Below, in pieces: positions 1-9,300 of a DNA stretch of 22,087 nt (positions within the stretch are counted from its first letter, which is position 1; every line of letters starts with the position of its first letter). The notes under the pieces were generated by a model that worked only from the letters and a program-made list of their open reading frames with translations, had not been told where the DNA came from and did not search any database. Both the position numbers and the translations under genes were made by a program. Source of the stretch: Amoebophrya sp. AT5.2 (lineage: Eukaryota; Sar; Dinophyceae; Syndiniales; Amoebophryaceae); assembly GCA_005223375.1 (NCBI GenBank), contig RXOD01004453.1, forward strand, positions 1 through 22,087, in the 5' to 3' direction.

Positions 1-2748
1 CCCCCGCCGACACTCGGCGGGGGTAAAAAAAGCGGCCTCTGCAGCGGGCTGCCGAGTACCGACGGTTCGCTCGTGGTGTCGCTCGTGCTGCGTGCGCGGC
101 TGTAGCAACGCTGAATCGGACACTCGGTGCTCGCTTCCGACGCCGCGTAGGCATACAACTGACCGACCGGCTTGTTCGGTGTGGTGCAGGGCTCCGGAGC
201 CACTGGTTCCAAATATTCGTCCGCCAGCAGCTCGCGCAGACTGCCCAGATCGCCCTCGTCGCCCCCGCACAAGCTCCTTCCTCCGCAACTACTTCTCGCG
301 CCCCCCCATTCAGAGGTCGCTTTCGTGCTATAAGCCGCCTCCGACCCCGCGGCGCACGCGGATACGGAACTACAAGCTCCAGTAATATTATGTCCTCCAG
401 CTCCCGTTGCGGACAAACTGAACTCCGACGGCGCAGCGTACGCGTACCCGGGATGCTCTACCTCGTAGCTCTCACTATGATATCCCGCAGCAGGACCACC
501 TCCACCCGTGGCGTTGTAGCTCCTCATCTCACTTGCTGCGGTGGGCTCCGGAGTGCACGTTCTCCCATGATTGTTGCGCGGGGAGTTCATCTCCAACTCG
601 AAGTGCAGGCCTCCACTGGAACCGGCCGAGGACGAGGAACCAAGGTAAGTTCCCTTGAACTTCGGCTGCTCGCCGTCGGCTTTCAAGATGCCGTGGCGCA
701 TCGCGGTATCCATCACCGTCGGCAACACCACCGTCTCCACCGCGTCCTTCCCCTTTCGCAACAGGGTTTTCACGGTTTGCTTCGGCGCGTGGGAGAACTG
801 TTTTCCGACCGTGGCGGCGGAGCAGAGCGTTTCCTTCGCTGTGTTGAGTGCCGGGCCGAGGTTCTCGACCTGCCGCTGGAAGCTCTCCACGGCGCTGCTG
901 AGAGCCGGACTCTGCTCGAGGATGGGGGGCAGGGTCTTGCCCACCTCCTCGGCAACCACGGACAGCACCTTGGGCGCGAGCGGCATCGCGGACTGAATCA
1001 CGGGCACGGCGCACTTCGCGGCAACACGCCCGGCCGAGTAGAAGTACTGTTTAAGTTTGCGATTGCGATTTTTCAGTTCTGCTCTCGATACGATGGAGTC
1101 CGATGGTGGATGCTAGTGCGGCAGGGGTACAAGAAGAACTCATCGACGGAATCGATTGGGTCCGATTGTTGCAGTGCCTGCGTTCGTAGTACGGTAGTAG
1201 CTGTTATCGTGAAAGTGAAACAAGAACTCAAGGAAGCAAGAAATACTAAAAGCTACGGACCTGCGCCTTGTCTCCGATCGTGTCCTCGATGGCCGTGGCC
1301 AGCCTCTTACAGCGGCCTTGCATTTCGGGCGGGGCCTCGGGGGCGCGGAAGACGCGTTGCTCGGGAAGCTCGTACTCCTCCTCATCGTCCGAGACGCTCT
1401 CCTCGCCGTCTTCTCCCCCAAAACCCGATCCCGGACTAGAGGACGTTGTGGTCGTGGGAGGCAGCATCAGCGCAGTGGAACCCGACGGAGGTGCCTCTTG
1501 AAGATCCTCGATCTCCCCTCCGCCCTGCCTGCTGCCGGCCGCGGTTTTTCGCCGCACCATTTCGGCCACCAGGTCCTGCAGATTCGCGCGCCACTGGTGC
1601 CGTAAGAACTTTGAGTACAGCTCGTCCGGCAGCCACTCCTCGACGAAGAAGTGTCCCAGCTTCGCCCTCGGCAGCAGGTCGATCACGGTCGCCGGCGGCG
1701 GCAGCGGTCTTGCGGCCGCGGTCTGGGGTTTAGTGCTTCGGGCTTTGCGACTCGCGGCTGCAGTTGCGTTCTGCCTCATCTTTGCGTTCGGTTGCGGGGG
1801 CTGCTCTTCAGCTTCTTCAGGCAGGGCTGCGATTTTTTGAGCGGGCATAGCAGCAGATTCTTCTTGTGGTCCCAGGAAAAGAGCAGTGCTGGAGTTCGGT
1901 GGCGGCGAATGATCGATGTCCGCAACGACCGGATGGTCCACAACTTCCTCCTGCGCGGGACTTTGCGAGACACTCTCAGCGGGGGTATGGTAGGACCCGT
2001 CCGGTGTGAAACCTCTGTCCCAGACCACGTCGGTCATGATCGATGCCGTGGGTAAAGCCGCTTCGCTCTCCTTCCCGTCGAGGCCGCTATCCTTGACCAC
2101 GGGCATCTTTTTTCCGTCGTGGTGGTCGCCCATGTGAATATCGTCGGTATTTGTCGTAGTTGCCGCGGTATGCTGATGTTCATCCTCTGGTTCTGCAAAA
2201 TGCTGAAAAAGTACCTCGTCGCCGAGTGCGTCATCATTACTCCTGTCCCGCATGTCAACGTCGCCCTCTCCATCAGGCACCAGCCCATCCTCGTGGCTGT
2301 CGAAAACCTGAAACACGCCATCCTCCATGTCCTCCGCGCCGTCCCCCACGTCGCCCGTTCTTCTTTCCGCCAGGAATTTTTCCTCGCTCGCTCTGCTACT
2401 TCCCGCCAAGATGAATCTTTCTTTCCATTTCCTCCCCAGACTCCGACGAGGCGGGTCCGCTTCTTCGTCTTCGTCCACCCCCCATGACGTCGAGCTGGCT
2501 TCTCCTTCATCTTCCCGTTCCTCGCCCGACGACGACAGTGTCGGGACCTCCACTTCGTCCACGACGGCGATTTCGCGATCCTGGTCAACGTCATAGTTCC
2601 GCGCGTACCGCTCCGCTTCTTGCTGCGCCGCCTCGGCCCTGGAGAGGTAAGCACCCGCGCTGTCCACGGGCCTCAGCTCGCTCCCGAACACGCTCTCCAA
2701 GACGAGCTCTGTTTCAGTTTTATGAAAATTTTTCTTCCCAGATAGCAT
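1..2748 (-). CDS. Large disordered hypothetical protein, two exons, 3' end beyond the window
   Basis: I do not recognise the family. Exon 1 (2748 to 1261, 496 codons) starts at an ATG giving MLSGKKNFHK. Its 13 kDa-scale acidic stretches and Ser/Pro/Gln-rich sequence are followed by a short ordered-looking segment (LGHFFVEEWLPDELYSKFLR) near residue 370. The frame meets TAG soon after AQ. An open frame resumes in phase 0 at about 1112 and stays open to position 1 (370 codons). It encodes a basic helix (SRAELKNRNRKLKQYF), then an amphipathic helical stretch around VESFQRQVENLGPALNTAKE, then Ser/Gly/Tyr-rich sequence. The joined product is at least 866 residues. An upstream TTG gives a slightly longer frame, but ATG is preferred. 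The preceding gene on this strand ends 96 bases away. Function unknown; the two-exon model is supported by frame continuity only. Confidence 0.7.
1113..1260 (-). other. Predicted intron (GT-AG, 148 bases) of the 1-2748 gene
   Basis: On the minus strand the donor reads CAG|GTCCGT and is followed within five codons by a TAG stop. The best acceptor is CGCACTAG|CATCC, preceded by a pyrimidine-rich run (TTCTTCTTGTACCCCTGCC). Joining them keeps phase 0 and restores a long open frame. A second phase-0 acceptor, TTAAACAG|TAC, ends at 1047 and would remove 22 residues. It is less attractive because the sequence between the two acceptors is open and looks like a charged helix. Confidence 0.6.
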
Positions 2749-2844
2749 TAGCAACAAGTGTCATCTGTAGCTGCTATTAGTGGCGTGTCGCTGGAGAATG
2801 CGTGAATCATAGACGCCTGCTGTACTCACAACGAAGATCCAACG

Positions 2845-5808
2845 TCAACAGATACAGAAACAGAATTTATGAATACTATCGCGCTCCCGCTTCGACGCGT
2901 GCACGAGGGGTCCTCCCAGATCGGTCCCATCGTCCCCGGCACCCCGGCGTGTCTTCTGCAAGGTTTGCACTCGCGTGAAGGCTTCCGCGGTGAACACGAG
3001 CCACAACTTCCAATTTTGTCGCGCGCCGCGCTCTGTGCGCGGGGAGGGCGGGATCGCGAACTCGTACCTGGTCAGGTGGTTTCCGCCGACCGCCGACTGC
3101 ACCAACCCCCCGACGACCCCTTTTCCCCCCACGACCAGCGGTATCCGCGGCGCCGCGAGAAAGACCTTCTTCAGGAAGCCTTTCTGTTGCAGAAGCTTCA
3201 GCGAGAAGTTCGGCACGAAATGGTGCCGCCACGAAATCATGTCGCGGACCTTCGCCTCCATTTGCGCGGTGGTGGGGGTGTCTTCCGCGCTCGCGAGCAA
3301 CGGCGCCCTCCCGGTCACGAAGGAGTGGAACAGACCCTGATCCCCCTCGTCCACGCGCGACGTGGTGTAATCCCAGCCGTCCTTAGCCTTGATTTTGGCG
3401 CTCGGAAGAAGCCCTGGAGGACAGCCGCCAGCATTGTCACAAGAATCTTCGGCCCCGGGCACCGTCGCGCCATCCACGCTCCAGAGCAAGCACGCGGTCC
3501 CGCTGTCGCGCGGTACCGCCAGCCTGCTCAGCGCTTGTTGCGTCCTCTGTGTTTTCCCTGTGTTTTCTTCAGAACCAGCAGCGCCGAAAGAGCCTGGCTC
3601 TCCGCCTTGGGGAACAGCGATGCCGCACTTCGGGAACAGCGAGCGGCTGTGGAGGAGCGCAAGGAAGTCGGCAGTGCTGGGAGGCCCGCCCCCCGCGGAC
3701 GCGTGCATCTCCTGCAGCAACTTCGCGTTCCGCTCCTGCAAGTACTCCTCCTCGGCGGTCTCATCCCGAAAACCGGGCCGCGGGCCGTGCAGGTGGAGCA
3801 CAAACGGGGCGGCTTGGGCTTCGCCTCCTTCCTGCTCAGAAGAAGTACCACTACCACTACCAAGTTCGTCGTCGTCTCGAAGGCACGCGAGCGGGAAGAC
3901 GCGAAGGTCGAGCCGCGGTTCTTCCTCGAGCACGAACGGCGGAACGTCCCCTGGCTCCTCCAGGTCAAAAACAGCCGCTGTCCGGCCTTCCTCGTCCGAT
4001 TGTTGTACTTGGAGCGTAAATGAACTCCTGTCTTGAGGCGGCGGTGTCTGAGGCGGCGGGGTCCAGACGTGCTTCAGCAGCGTACGGAGGTCGTGGCGCG
4101 GCCTCGCGTCGAACAAAGTCGCGCTGCTTTCGCGCGCTTTCTTCAGGGCCAATACATCGGCCGCCAGCGCGTCGCTGTCGCGGAGCAGCAGGTAGTGCCC
4201 CTGGTGCGGCAGCAGGTGGTCCTTCTCCCAGGCCAAGAAGTCTTCCAGGGAGCCGAAGTGGAGCCGTCTGCCGCTGGCTGGAGGAGTGGGGGCGGGGAAG
4301 GAGGGGGAGCGGGGGCGTCGGAACTCAAGCGAACACAGCGCCCCAGAAGAACCCTTCGCGGTGCTGTTTCCTACCCCCTCCTCCAGGAACAGCACGACGG
4401 CGGCCGCGTGCATTTTCGACGGGTTCGATAGGACCAGGGGCGAATGCAGCGGCGAGCTGGGGGGCGGCACGCGAGCAGAGGCAGCTTCGCGAGGAGAGAG
4501 TCCGGAAGGCGTGGAACCACGGAGCAGCAGCGGGTGCGATTGGTCGGCGGGAAACGTGGCTAAGGCCGGAATTGTGGGCCTAGACGAAGTGCTGCTCGAC
4601 GCGGCAGCTGCTGCAGCTGGCGTCCGAGAAGTCTTCCCGGGACGCCGGGCGTTCCGCGAATGCGAGCCGGCGTCCTTCATCCGAATCTGTAGCGGCGGCG
4701 TCGCGGCACCGCCGCCACCTGGCGGGGTTGACTCAACATTTCTGTGCGCGTCGCACTGCTCCACTGAAGCTTGCTGCGCAGTAGAAGCAGAAGCTGCTGC
4801 CCTCTCCGGTAGAAGCAGAAGCTGCGCCGACTCTGTCTCCTCCCACTCCGGCGAGTAAAACCCACTAAAGGACGCAGCCTCATCATAGTTCGAATAGAGG
4901 AAGCGGTCCAACATGGCCGATGACATGCTTTCTTCCGCCGTGCCGTCCGGCGCATCTCCTTGCTCTCGTCGCGGAGCAGCACCAGAATCCAGCTCTGCGC
5001 CCTCTTCTTCTTCAGCATCCTTGAGGTCAGGATCCACGATGTCGGGAGCGGAGCCAGCTGCGCTCCCCGCCCCACTGAGAATCTGACTCCGCGCACTCGC
5101 GGGCCGCGGAAACAGGGCGCTTGTCTCGCGTCCTCCCGACCACGAACTCGCCAGGTTCTTCACGAATCGTGATGCGCTACGCAATGCGGCAGCGGTGGTA
5201 GGTGTAGGCGAGTGGTCCTCCTGCGTCGAGCTGTGGCGAACCTTACCACCGCGCTTCTTGCTTTTGCGCTGGTGGGTTGCTTCTTCCCACGCCGGAAGGC
5301 TGCTGTTGCCTGAATTTCCCGCCGACGAAGGAGAGCCGCAGGAGCCCGGCGTGGAGGTGGCATTTCTTTCTTCCCAGAAAGCGGGGTCTCCTGCGGCAGA
5401 AGCAGATGCATTTCCGCTTGCAGCCGGTGCAGAACCCGCAAAACCCCCAGCGGAGGAAACAGCCCCAGCCGCTTCCTGCTCGTCTACTATTCCCTGCGCT
5501 TGCGGCCGCTCCTCGTCCTCTCGTTCACCGTCTACGTCTTGGGGCAACTGTTGCCCGTGTTCCTCGTCCTCCATCTCCTCCAGTCCGCCGCCACTAGAAG
5601 GACCACCTCCTGCCGCCTGCGTTGGTGCCGCGGTCGCAGTTGCCGGTTTGTGTTTGTTGCGCTTTCCCTTACGAAGGCCGACAGCGGTGACCTGCTGCGG
5701 GCTAGTGACCGTCGTGTTTGGCAGGAAGCCAGGGTAGTACGTGAGAACCAGCAGCGCGCGGAAGCAGCCCATGGCACGCGACGACGGGCCGGAAGGGACA
5801 TTGAGCAT
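2845..5808 (-). CDS. Large hypothetical protein, 987 residues
   Basis: One uninterrupted frame from ATG at 5808 to TGA. I do not recognise a family. Residues 1-32 carry a short hydrophobic stretch (CFRALLVLTYYPGFLP) that could be a weak signal anchor. Residues 40-460 are low complexity: Ala/Ser/Gly-rich with acidic runs and a basic KSKKRGGK patch. Residues 465-680 look more ordered (VVLFLEEGVG, LHFGSLEDFLAWEKDHLLPHQGHYLLL). The last 180 residues also look folded (ISWRHHFVPNFSLKLLQQKG, NWKLWLVFTAEAFTRVQ). The protein ends in Cys-Ile-Cys, a CXC tail of the kind prenylated on Rab GTPases, but nothing else here is Rab-like. A second Met at residue 13 (MGCFRALL) is an alternative start and would create an N-myristoylation-type MGC. 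The frame is also open for at least 12 codons upstream of the chosen ATG. Confidence 0.75.
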   Translation of the reverse strand: MLNVPSGPSSRAMGCFRALLVLTYYPGFLPNTTVTSPQQVTAVGLRKGKRNKHKPATATAAPTQAAGGGPSSGGGLEEMEDEEHGQQLPQDVDGEREDEERPQAQGIVDEQEAAGAVSSAGGFAGSAPAASGNASASAAGDPAFWEERNATSTPGSCGSPSSAGNSGNSSLPAWEEATHQRKSKKRGGKVRHSSTQEDHSPTPTTAAALRSASRFVKNLASSWSGGRETSALFPRPASARSQILSGAGSAAGSAPDIVDPDLKDAEEEEGAELDSGAAPRREQGDAPDGTAEESMSSAMLDRFLYSNYDEAASFSGFYSPEWEETESAQLLLLPERAAASASTAQQASVEQCDAHRNVESTPPGGGGAATPPLQIRMKDAGSHSRNARRPGKTSRTPAAAAAASSSTSSRPTIPALATFPADQSHPLLLRGSTPSGLSPREAASARVPPPSSPLHSPLVLSNPSKMHAAAVVLFLEEGVGNSTAKGSSGALCSLEFRRPRSPSFPAPTPPASGRRLHFGSLEDFLAWEKDHLLPHQGHYLLLRDSDALAADVLALKKARESSATLFDARPRHDLRTLLKHVWTPPPQTPPPQDRSSFTLQVQQSDEEGRTAAVFDLEEPGDVPPFVLEEEPRLDLRVFPLACLRDDDELGSGSGTSSEQEGGEAQAAPFVLHLHGPRPGFRDETAEEEYLQERNAKLLQEMHASAGGGPPSTADFLALLHSRSLFPKCGIAVPQGGEPGSFGAAGSEENTGKTQRTQQALSRLAVPRDSGTACLLWSVDGATVPGAEDSCDNAGGCPPGLLPSAKIKAKDGWDYTTSRVDEGDQGLFHSFVTGRAPLLASAEDTPTTAQMEAKVRDMISWRHHFVPNFSLKLLQQKGFLKKVFLAAPRIPLVVGGKGVVGGLVQSAVGGNHLTRYEFAIPPSPRTERGARQNWKLWLVFTAEAFTRVQTLQKTRRGAGDDGTDLGGPLVHASKRERDSIHKFCFCIC

Positions 5809-6344
5809 TTTCGTGGCGAGGCAAATGCAGTCGATTAATAATAGTACTTGGCCGTCGGTGAACCTAGATCAGTCTTCGATTACGAAATCGAATGACCAAA
5901 TGAAAGTGATCCTGAGCCGATGGCTGCGTGCTGGAATTTCACCATCGATAAAGCTGGCCACGTCGTCGTCTGCAACCGGCGCAATTCATTGGTCTTGACT
6001 TGTGGCAAATCGCTGCGAAACGTCGTAAATGTAGCAATGCGGAATTGAAGTACTTACTTGCAGCTGGACGAATGTTCAGTGGGTAAGGGTATCGTGGGTT
6101 AAGGCAGCCAGCCATGATATCCATGTGATCGGAAGTAGCGGGGAAGGATCCACACATGTTGATGTGACAATTTGGAATGTACAATATCCACGAACACGCA
6201 AAGCTTCTCAAGAATACAGCGCGCCTCGCAGCCGAGGGCACTGTTGCATCTGACGCAATATGGAGCCCCTGCCTATTGGGGCACTGCGTGACTGCTACTT
6301 AGAACGTTTTCCGATAATTTTTCCTCTTAACATTCACCATCACA
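5809..6344. other. Intergenic stretch, no convincing gene
   Basis: This holds the upstream region of the 987-residue gene and the downstream region of the SOUL gene. A 100-codon minus-strand frame (5939-6241) has cysteine-rich, unpatterned sequence and I do not believe it. A small hairpin with GCCCC and GGGGC arms lies at 6264-6281. The sequence is more AT-rich than the flanking coding DNA. Confidence 0.5.
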
Positions 6345-7022
6345 TCATGATCTTTCCGCGGTCCTTTTCACCACTTCTATCGCTACTTCGTTTTTGCGTA
6401 AAAAAGGAAGCGTCCACGGCGGGTTGTAGCGGTAGATTTCAACGTTTAGGGGCTCAGCCGCTGTATACTTAGCGTTCTTCTCAACTCGAAGCGCTTCCAG
6501 CAGCTGTTGTGTCTCCGCCTCGTATGGAATCGATCCCCATCCGCCGGAGAACGTGAGGACAGCGAACGTTTTTCGGGGTCGCTGCACAATCTCGACCGCG
6601 CGGTTGGCTGGGTCGGGAGGACGAGGCCCCGTAGTTCCCGTCTCGGTTCCGCCGTTGTACTTTTTCGGAAGCACGAAACCCATCAACATCGCCTTTCCGC
6701 TGCTGTCGGTGTCGCTCCCCGCCGAAGTCGCCGCCGACACCACCGGCGCCGTCATCGCGATTCTCTCGCTCCGGTCATTGCGCGCCGTGCCCATTACACC
6801 GATGTAACTCGCGAGAGTCATGAAGGAGTTGTCCTCGCGCCCGCTGTCACCATCAGAGCTAGAACGAGACAACGTGGCCGCCATCACGCCAGGTTCGTAG
6901 TCGCGGACCTCATAATTGACCCTTGTGGATTGGCCCCCGGAAACACGTACGTCAGTGCTGAAGGTACCGAGGACACTGTACGCAGGCGTTTCCTCGCTGA
7001 TTACGCCGAAGGCAGAGCCCAT
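6345..7022 (-). CDS. SOUL family heme-binding protein
   Basis: 225 residues, the usual size of the SOUL/HEBP family, which binds heme or other tetrapyrroles. Diagnostic features are the SERIAMTAPV motif at residues 85-94, LMGFVLPKKY at 113-122, the FSGGWGSIPYE segment near 158-168 and the hallmark C-terminal RYNPPWTLPFLRKNEVAIEV at 198-217. The ATG at 7022 is the first in frame. The N-terminus MGSAFG fits an N-myristoylation signal, which would tether the protein to a membrane; that is an inference. Gly/Ser/Thr-rich insertions occur at about residues 52-64 and 97-109. The cellular role is not evident from context. The nearest genes are an unknown 474-residue protein upstream and the 987-residue protein downstream. 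Confidence 0.9.
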   Translation of the reverse strand: MGSAFGVISEETPAYSVLGTFSTDVRVSGGQSTRVNYEVRDYEPGVMAATLSRSSSDGDSGREDNSFMTLASYIGVMGTARNDRSERIAMTAPVVSAATSAGSDTDSSGKAMLMGFVLPKKYNGGTETGTTGPRPPDPANRAVEIVQRPRKTFAVLTFSGGWGSIPYEAETQQLLEALRVEKNAKYTAAEPLNVEIYRYNPPWTLPFLRKNEVAIEVVKRTAERS

Positions 7023-7102
7023 TATATTGGTGATCTCCTAGCTGTCTAAGTGTAGTGAGTTCGTTGCTGCTGGCTTTATTTTCTTCGTGAACACATCGAA
7101 TC

Positions 7103-7168
7103 GCAGGGGCACAACGGCAGTGCGCACGGACTGGTCCTGTAAAGTATGTAAGGCGAAAGTTGGAGTTG
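7103..7168 (+). repeat. Direct repeat, copy A (partner at 9225-9291)
   Basis: Positions 7111-7139 are identical over 29 bases to 9233-9261. Similarity extends left to 7103 with two mismatches. A further 10-base identity (GTTGGAGTTG, 7159-7168 against 9282-9291) follows at nearly the same spacing, 20 against 21 bases. The two copies are about 2.12 kb apart and enclose the 7458-8882 gene. Confidence 0.85.
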
Positions 7169-7179
7169 TCACGAAGACC

Positions 7180-7209
7180 TTGCTACGAACATTGTCTTTT
7201 TCGTAGCAA
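7180..7209. repeat. Perfect 10-base inverted repeat (hairpin)
   Basis: TTGCTACGAA at 7180-7189 is mirrored by TTCGTAGCAA at 7200-7209 around a 10-base loop. It lies downstream of the 474-residue gene and just beyond direct-repeat copy A. It could be an RNA processing or stabilising stem in the 3' UTR, or part of a mobile-element end. Confidence 0.7.
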
Positions 7210-7457
7210 AGCACACCCCTTAGAGAGAGACCCTAAGTTTTTCTGATGGAGGATGGTGCTGCAGTTCAACGAGGATAAGCTGCGGGTTGAAGTAGGAGGA
7301 ATAGTGCTCGATTTCCCACACAATGAAAGCGAGCCGACTCTTACGAAATGAAAAGGCACAACAGCAGCAAGCAGAAATAGGTGTGAGGCACGGCGGCGCT
7401 CCATACCTGCCGCTTCGACTTCCGGTTTTAATATGCGTCGATGGAATCTTGACTCCA

Positions 7458-8882
7458 TTACTTGCTGCATCCCTTTGTTTGATTAATATGGGTTCGCGTT
7501 CGAAAAGGCGCGTAGTCCGAAAAGATTTTTTGCAGCCTCTGCAGTTCCGTGTCGCGCTTCTGTGGAGCAAGGTCGATGTAAAAATGTCGCTGCGCGTCTT
7601 GTGATGAGCGTGCACTGTCAGTAGTAGGCTCTACCGACGGAGGGTACACGTAAAATGTCGTCACAGGCTTTGGCACAGCGAGATCTCCTGCAGCCAGGAA
7701 ACACCTGTCGAACATAAACTTTGGAAACATAAAGAATCCACGCAGCGCTCCAGTTTTTCGACACTTATCAATCACACAGACGAAGTCGAGGTCAGCCACT
7801 TCATCTACTCGGTAGGGACGCTGATACTTTGAGCCTGCATACGCCGATATCTTCAGATTACACCCTCTCCGATTGACCGCCATTCCGGGAAATCTGTGCA
7901 GCACACGGTACGCGCCGACCCGTGTATTTCCTCCTCCACCCCCTGCAAACAATTTCGGAAATGTTAGCGGCAGGTCTAACTTCGAGTAGAAGTTCGTCTC
8001 GAGTTCCAGGAGTCCCCGACATTGCTTTGCCGCCTGCGAACCCATACTTGATAGGAGGTGCCGGAAGCATCCGTGTCGGGACCGCCGCACCGATCTGCGC
8101 CAAACTGCCTCGAGAAAACTCGCGACTGCTTCCGGACTTACACCGGAGTCTTGATCGAAGCGCACATGGGCTCTCGGCTCAAAGTTACGCTCGATATCTC
8201 CGGGGGAAAAAAGTTTCCCATCTGTGTGTGATACGAACATCTCCGGCAGACCCAGCGGGTTGCGAAATTCTCTGCACCGGGCTCTCGTGAATTCATACTG
8301 GCGCTTCGCCTCGGAGCCGTCTTTGCGTTTGTAGTACGAAACGGGAGTCGTTGTCGCTCTGATAACTATGGGCACCCACGCAGCGCATCCCCCCCCGCCT
8401 TCCTCGGCTGAACCTGGGGAGGCTTCGTTGCGAAGCGCAGGCTGGCCACGGAGTCGGAAAAGAGCGCAAGCAGGCCACGCGACCGGAAGCCTGTAAAACT
8501 GTAGCCGGCTATCAGCTGCGGAGATTCCAGAGCAAAAGAACTCTACGCCCGCAGCATGTGAATTTAATGTCAAACGCTGCCGGGGGGAATGGCCTTTTTC
8601 GTGGCGTTGGAGAACAACAGGCGCACGCGCTTTATGAGGATCCATCTTCAGGCATGCCGCGGCGCGGGTACTACTTGTGTTTTCTTGAAGCTCGGAGTTA
8701 GTTTGCAGCTCTTCACGCAGGCTCGCAGGACAACTCGTATTTGATGCGGGCCGCACTGCGGATGCGAACGCAGAGCAGCGGATCCTTCTCGGGGCGTCCT
8801 TGTTTCGCAGCGAAATACCGCGCGAAAGACTGACGGACGACCTCCAAGGCCCTGTGGCTGCTTGGGAGGTCACCAGACCCAT
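7458..8882 (-). CDS. Unrecognised 474-residue protein, possible nuclease-like fold
   Basis: One open frame from ATG at 8882. Residues 1-190 are poorly patterned and basic. The C-terminal half is better ordered: residues 195-262 (YEFTRARCREFRNPLGLPEMF onwards) and 295-455. The segment ADLDFVCVIDKC, then GALRGFFMFPKFMFDRCF, then TTFYVYPP and QRHFYIDLA alternates hydrophobic strands with single acidic residues. This loosely resembles the core of PD-(D/E)XK nuclease-like domains found in element-associated eukaryotic genes; that is a pattern impression only. The catalytic set cannot be assigned with confidence. The gene is bracketed by a direct repeat (7103-7168 and 9225-9291), which suggests it may sit in a mobile or duplicated unit. 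Translation could begin further in, for example at Met80. Function unknown. Confidence 0.6.
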   Translation of the reverse strand: MGLVTSQAATGPWRSSVSLSRGISLRNKDAPRRIRCSAFASAVRPASNTSCPASLREELQTNSELQENTSSTRAAACLKMDPHKARAPVVLQRHEKGHSPRQRLTLNSHAAGVEFFCSGISAADSRLQFYRLPVAWPACALFRLRGQPALRNEASPGSAEEGGGGCAAWVPIVIRATTTPVSYYKRKDGSEAKRQYEFTRARCREFRNPLGLPEMFVSHTDGKLFSPGDIERNFEPRAHVRFDQDSGVSPEAVASFLEAVWRRSVRRSRHGCFRHLLSSMGSQAAKQCRGLLELETNFYSKLDLPLTFPKLFAGGGGGNTRVGAYRVLHRFPGMAVNRRGCNLKISAYAGSKYQRPYRVDEVADLDFVCVIDKCRKTGALRGFFMFPKFMFDRCFLAAGDLAVPKPVTTFYVYPPSVEPTTDSARSSQDAQRHFYIDLAPQKRDTELQRLQKIFSDYAPFRTRTHINQTKGCSK

Positions 8883-9224
8883 ACTCGCAATGTCGTTTAT
8901 TTCATGGAAACAAATGACAACTCAATACTTGTTCGTTGGCACTGGCTCTGCTTTCGATATTTTGTTAAGAGCGGCTGAACCGTTCGACGCTTCTACGTCT
9001 ACCTCCGCTTAAAGTTTGTAAGTTTCATCTTCGGGCCTGTTGTTGTTTGATTGGCTCGCCCAGTCTCCAAAAGCACGAGCATACCCTAGATATGCCACCT
9101 TCTCCGCCGATGGCCTGAAAAGTGTCTGCAAACACGACAAGATTATGATAGATTATCATTATGATCATTTTTAGATTTTTTAGTACTTTAAAACTATAAA
9201 ACTAGCCCCTGCACCCATCAAATG

Positions 9225-9291
9225 GCACGGGTACAACGGCAGTGCGCACGGACTGGTCCTGCACCATAACAGCCGGTGCCGGTTGGAGTTG
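9225..9291 (+). repeat. Direct repeat, copy B (partner at 7103-7168)
   Basis: The right-hand copy of the repeat described at 7103-7168, in the same orientation, with a 29-base exact core at 9233-9261. It lies upstream of the 474-residue gene, next to an AT-rich block. Confidence 0.85.
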
Positions 9292-9300
9292 GACTTGGCA

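Larger units (their letters stand above)
7023..7457. other. Intergenic stretch with direct-repeat copy A and a hairpin
   Basis: It contains the left copy of a direct repeat (7103-7168) and a perfect 10-base inverted repeat (7180-7209). A further small stem (CTTAG/CTAAG, 7220-7236) lies next to it. Minus-strand frames running through 7183-7615 overlap the end of the 474-residue gene and look like shadows. Confidence 0.6.

Noticed and set aside
529..1014. Minus-strand frame of 161 codons
   Set aside because: The alternative minus frame over the same bases is open to the window edge and gives a more protein-like sequence that joins in phase to the upstream exon.
390..1439. Plus-strand frame of 349 codons
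   Set aside because: It is antisense to the two exons of the 1-2748 gene and covers the predicted intron. Its sequence is Arg/His/Leu-rich, as expected from the reverse of GC-rich coding DNA.
2869..4036. Plus-strand frames of 384 and 215 codons
   Set aside because: Both are antisense shadows of the 987-residue gene, with Arg/Gly/Pro-rich composition and no motifs.
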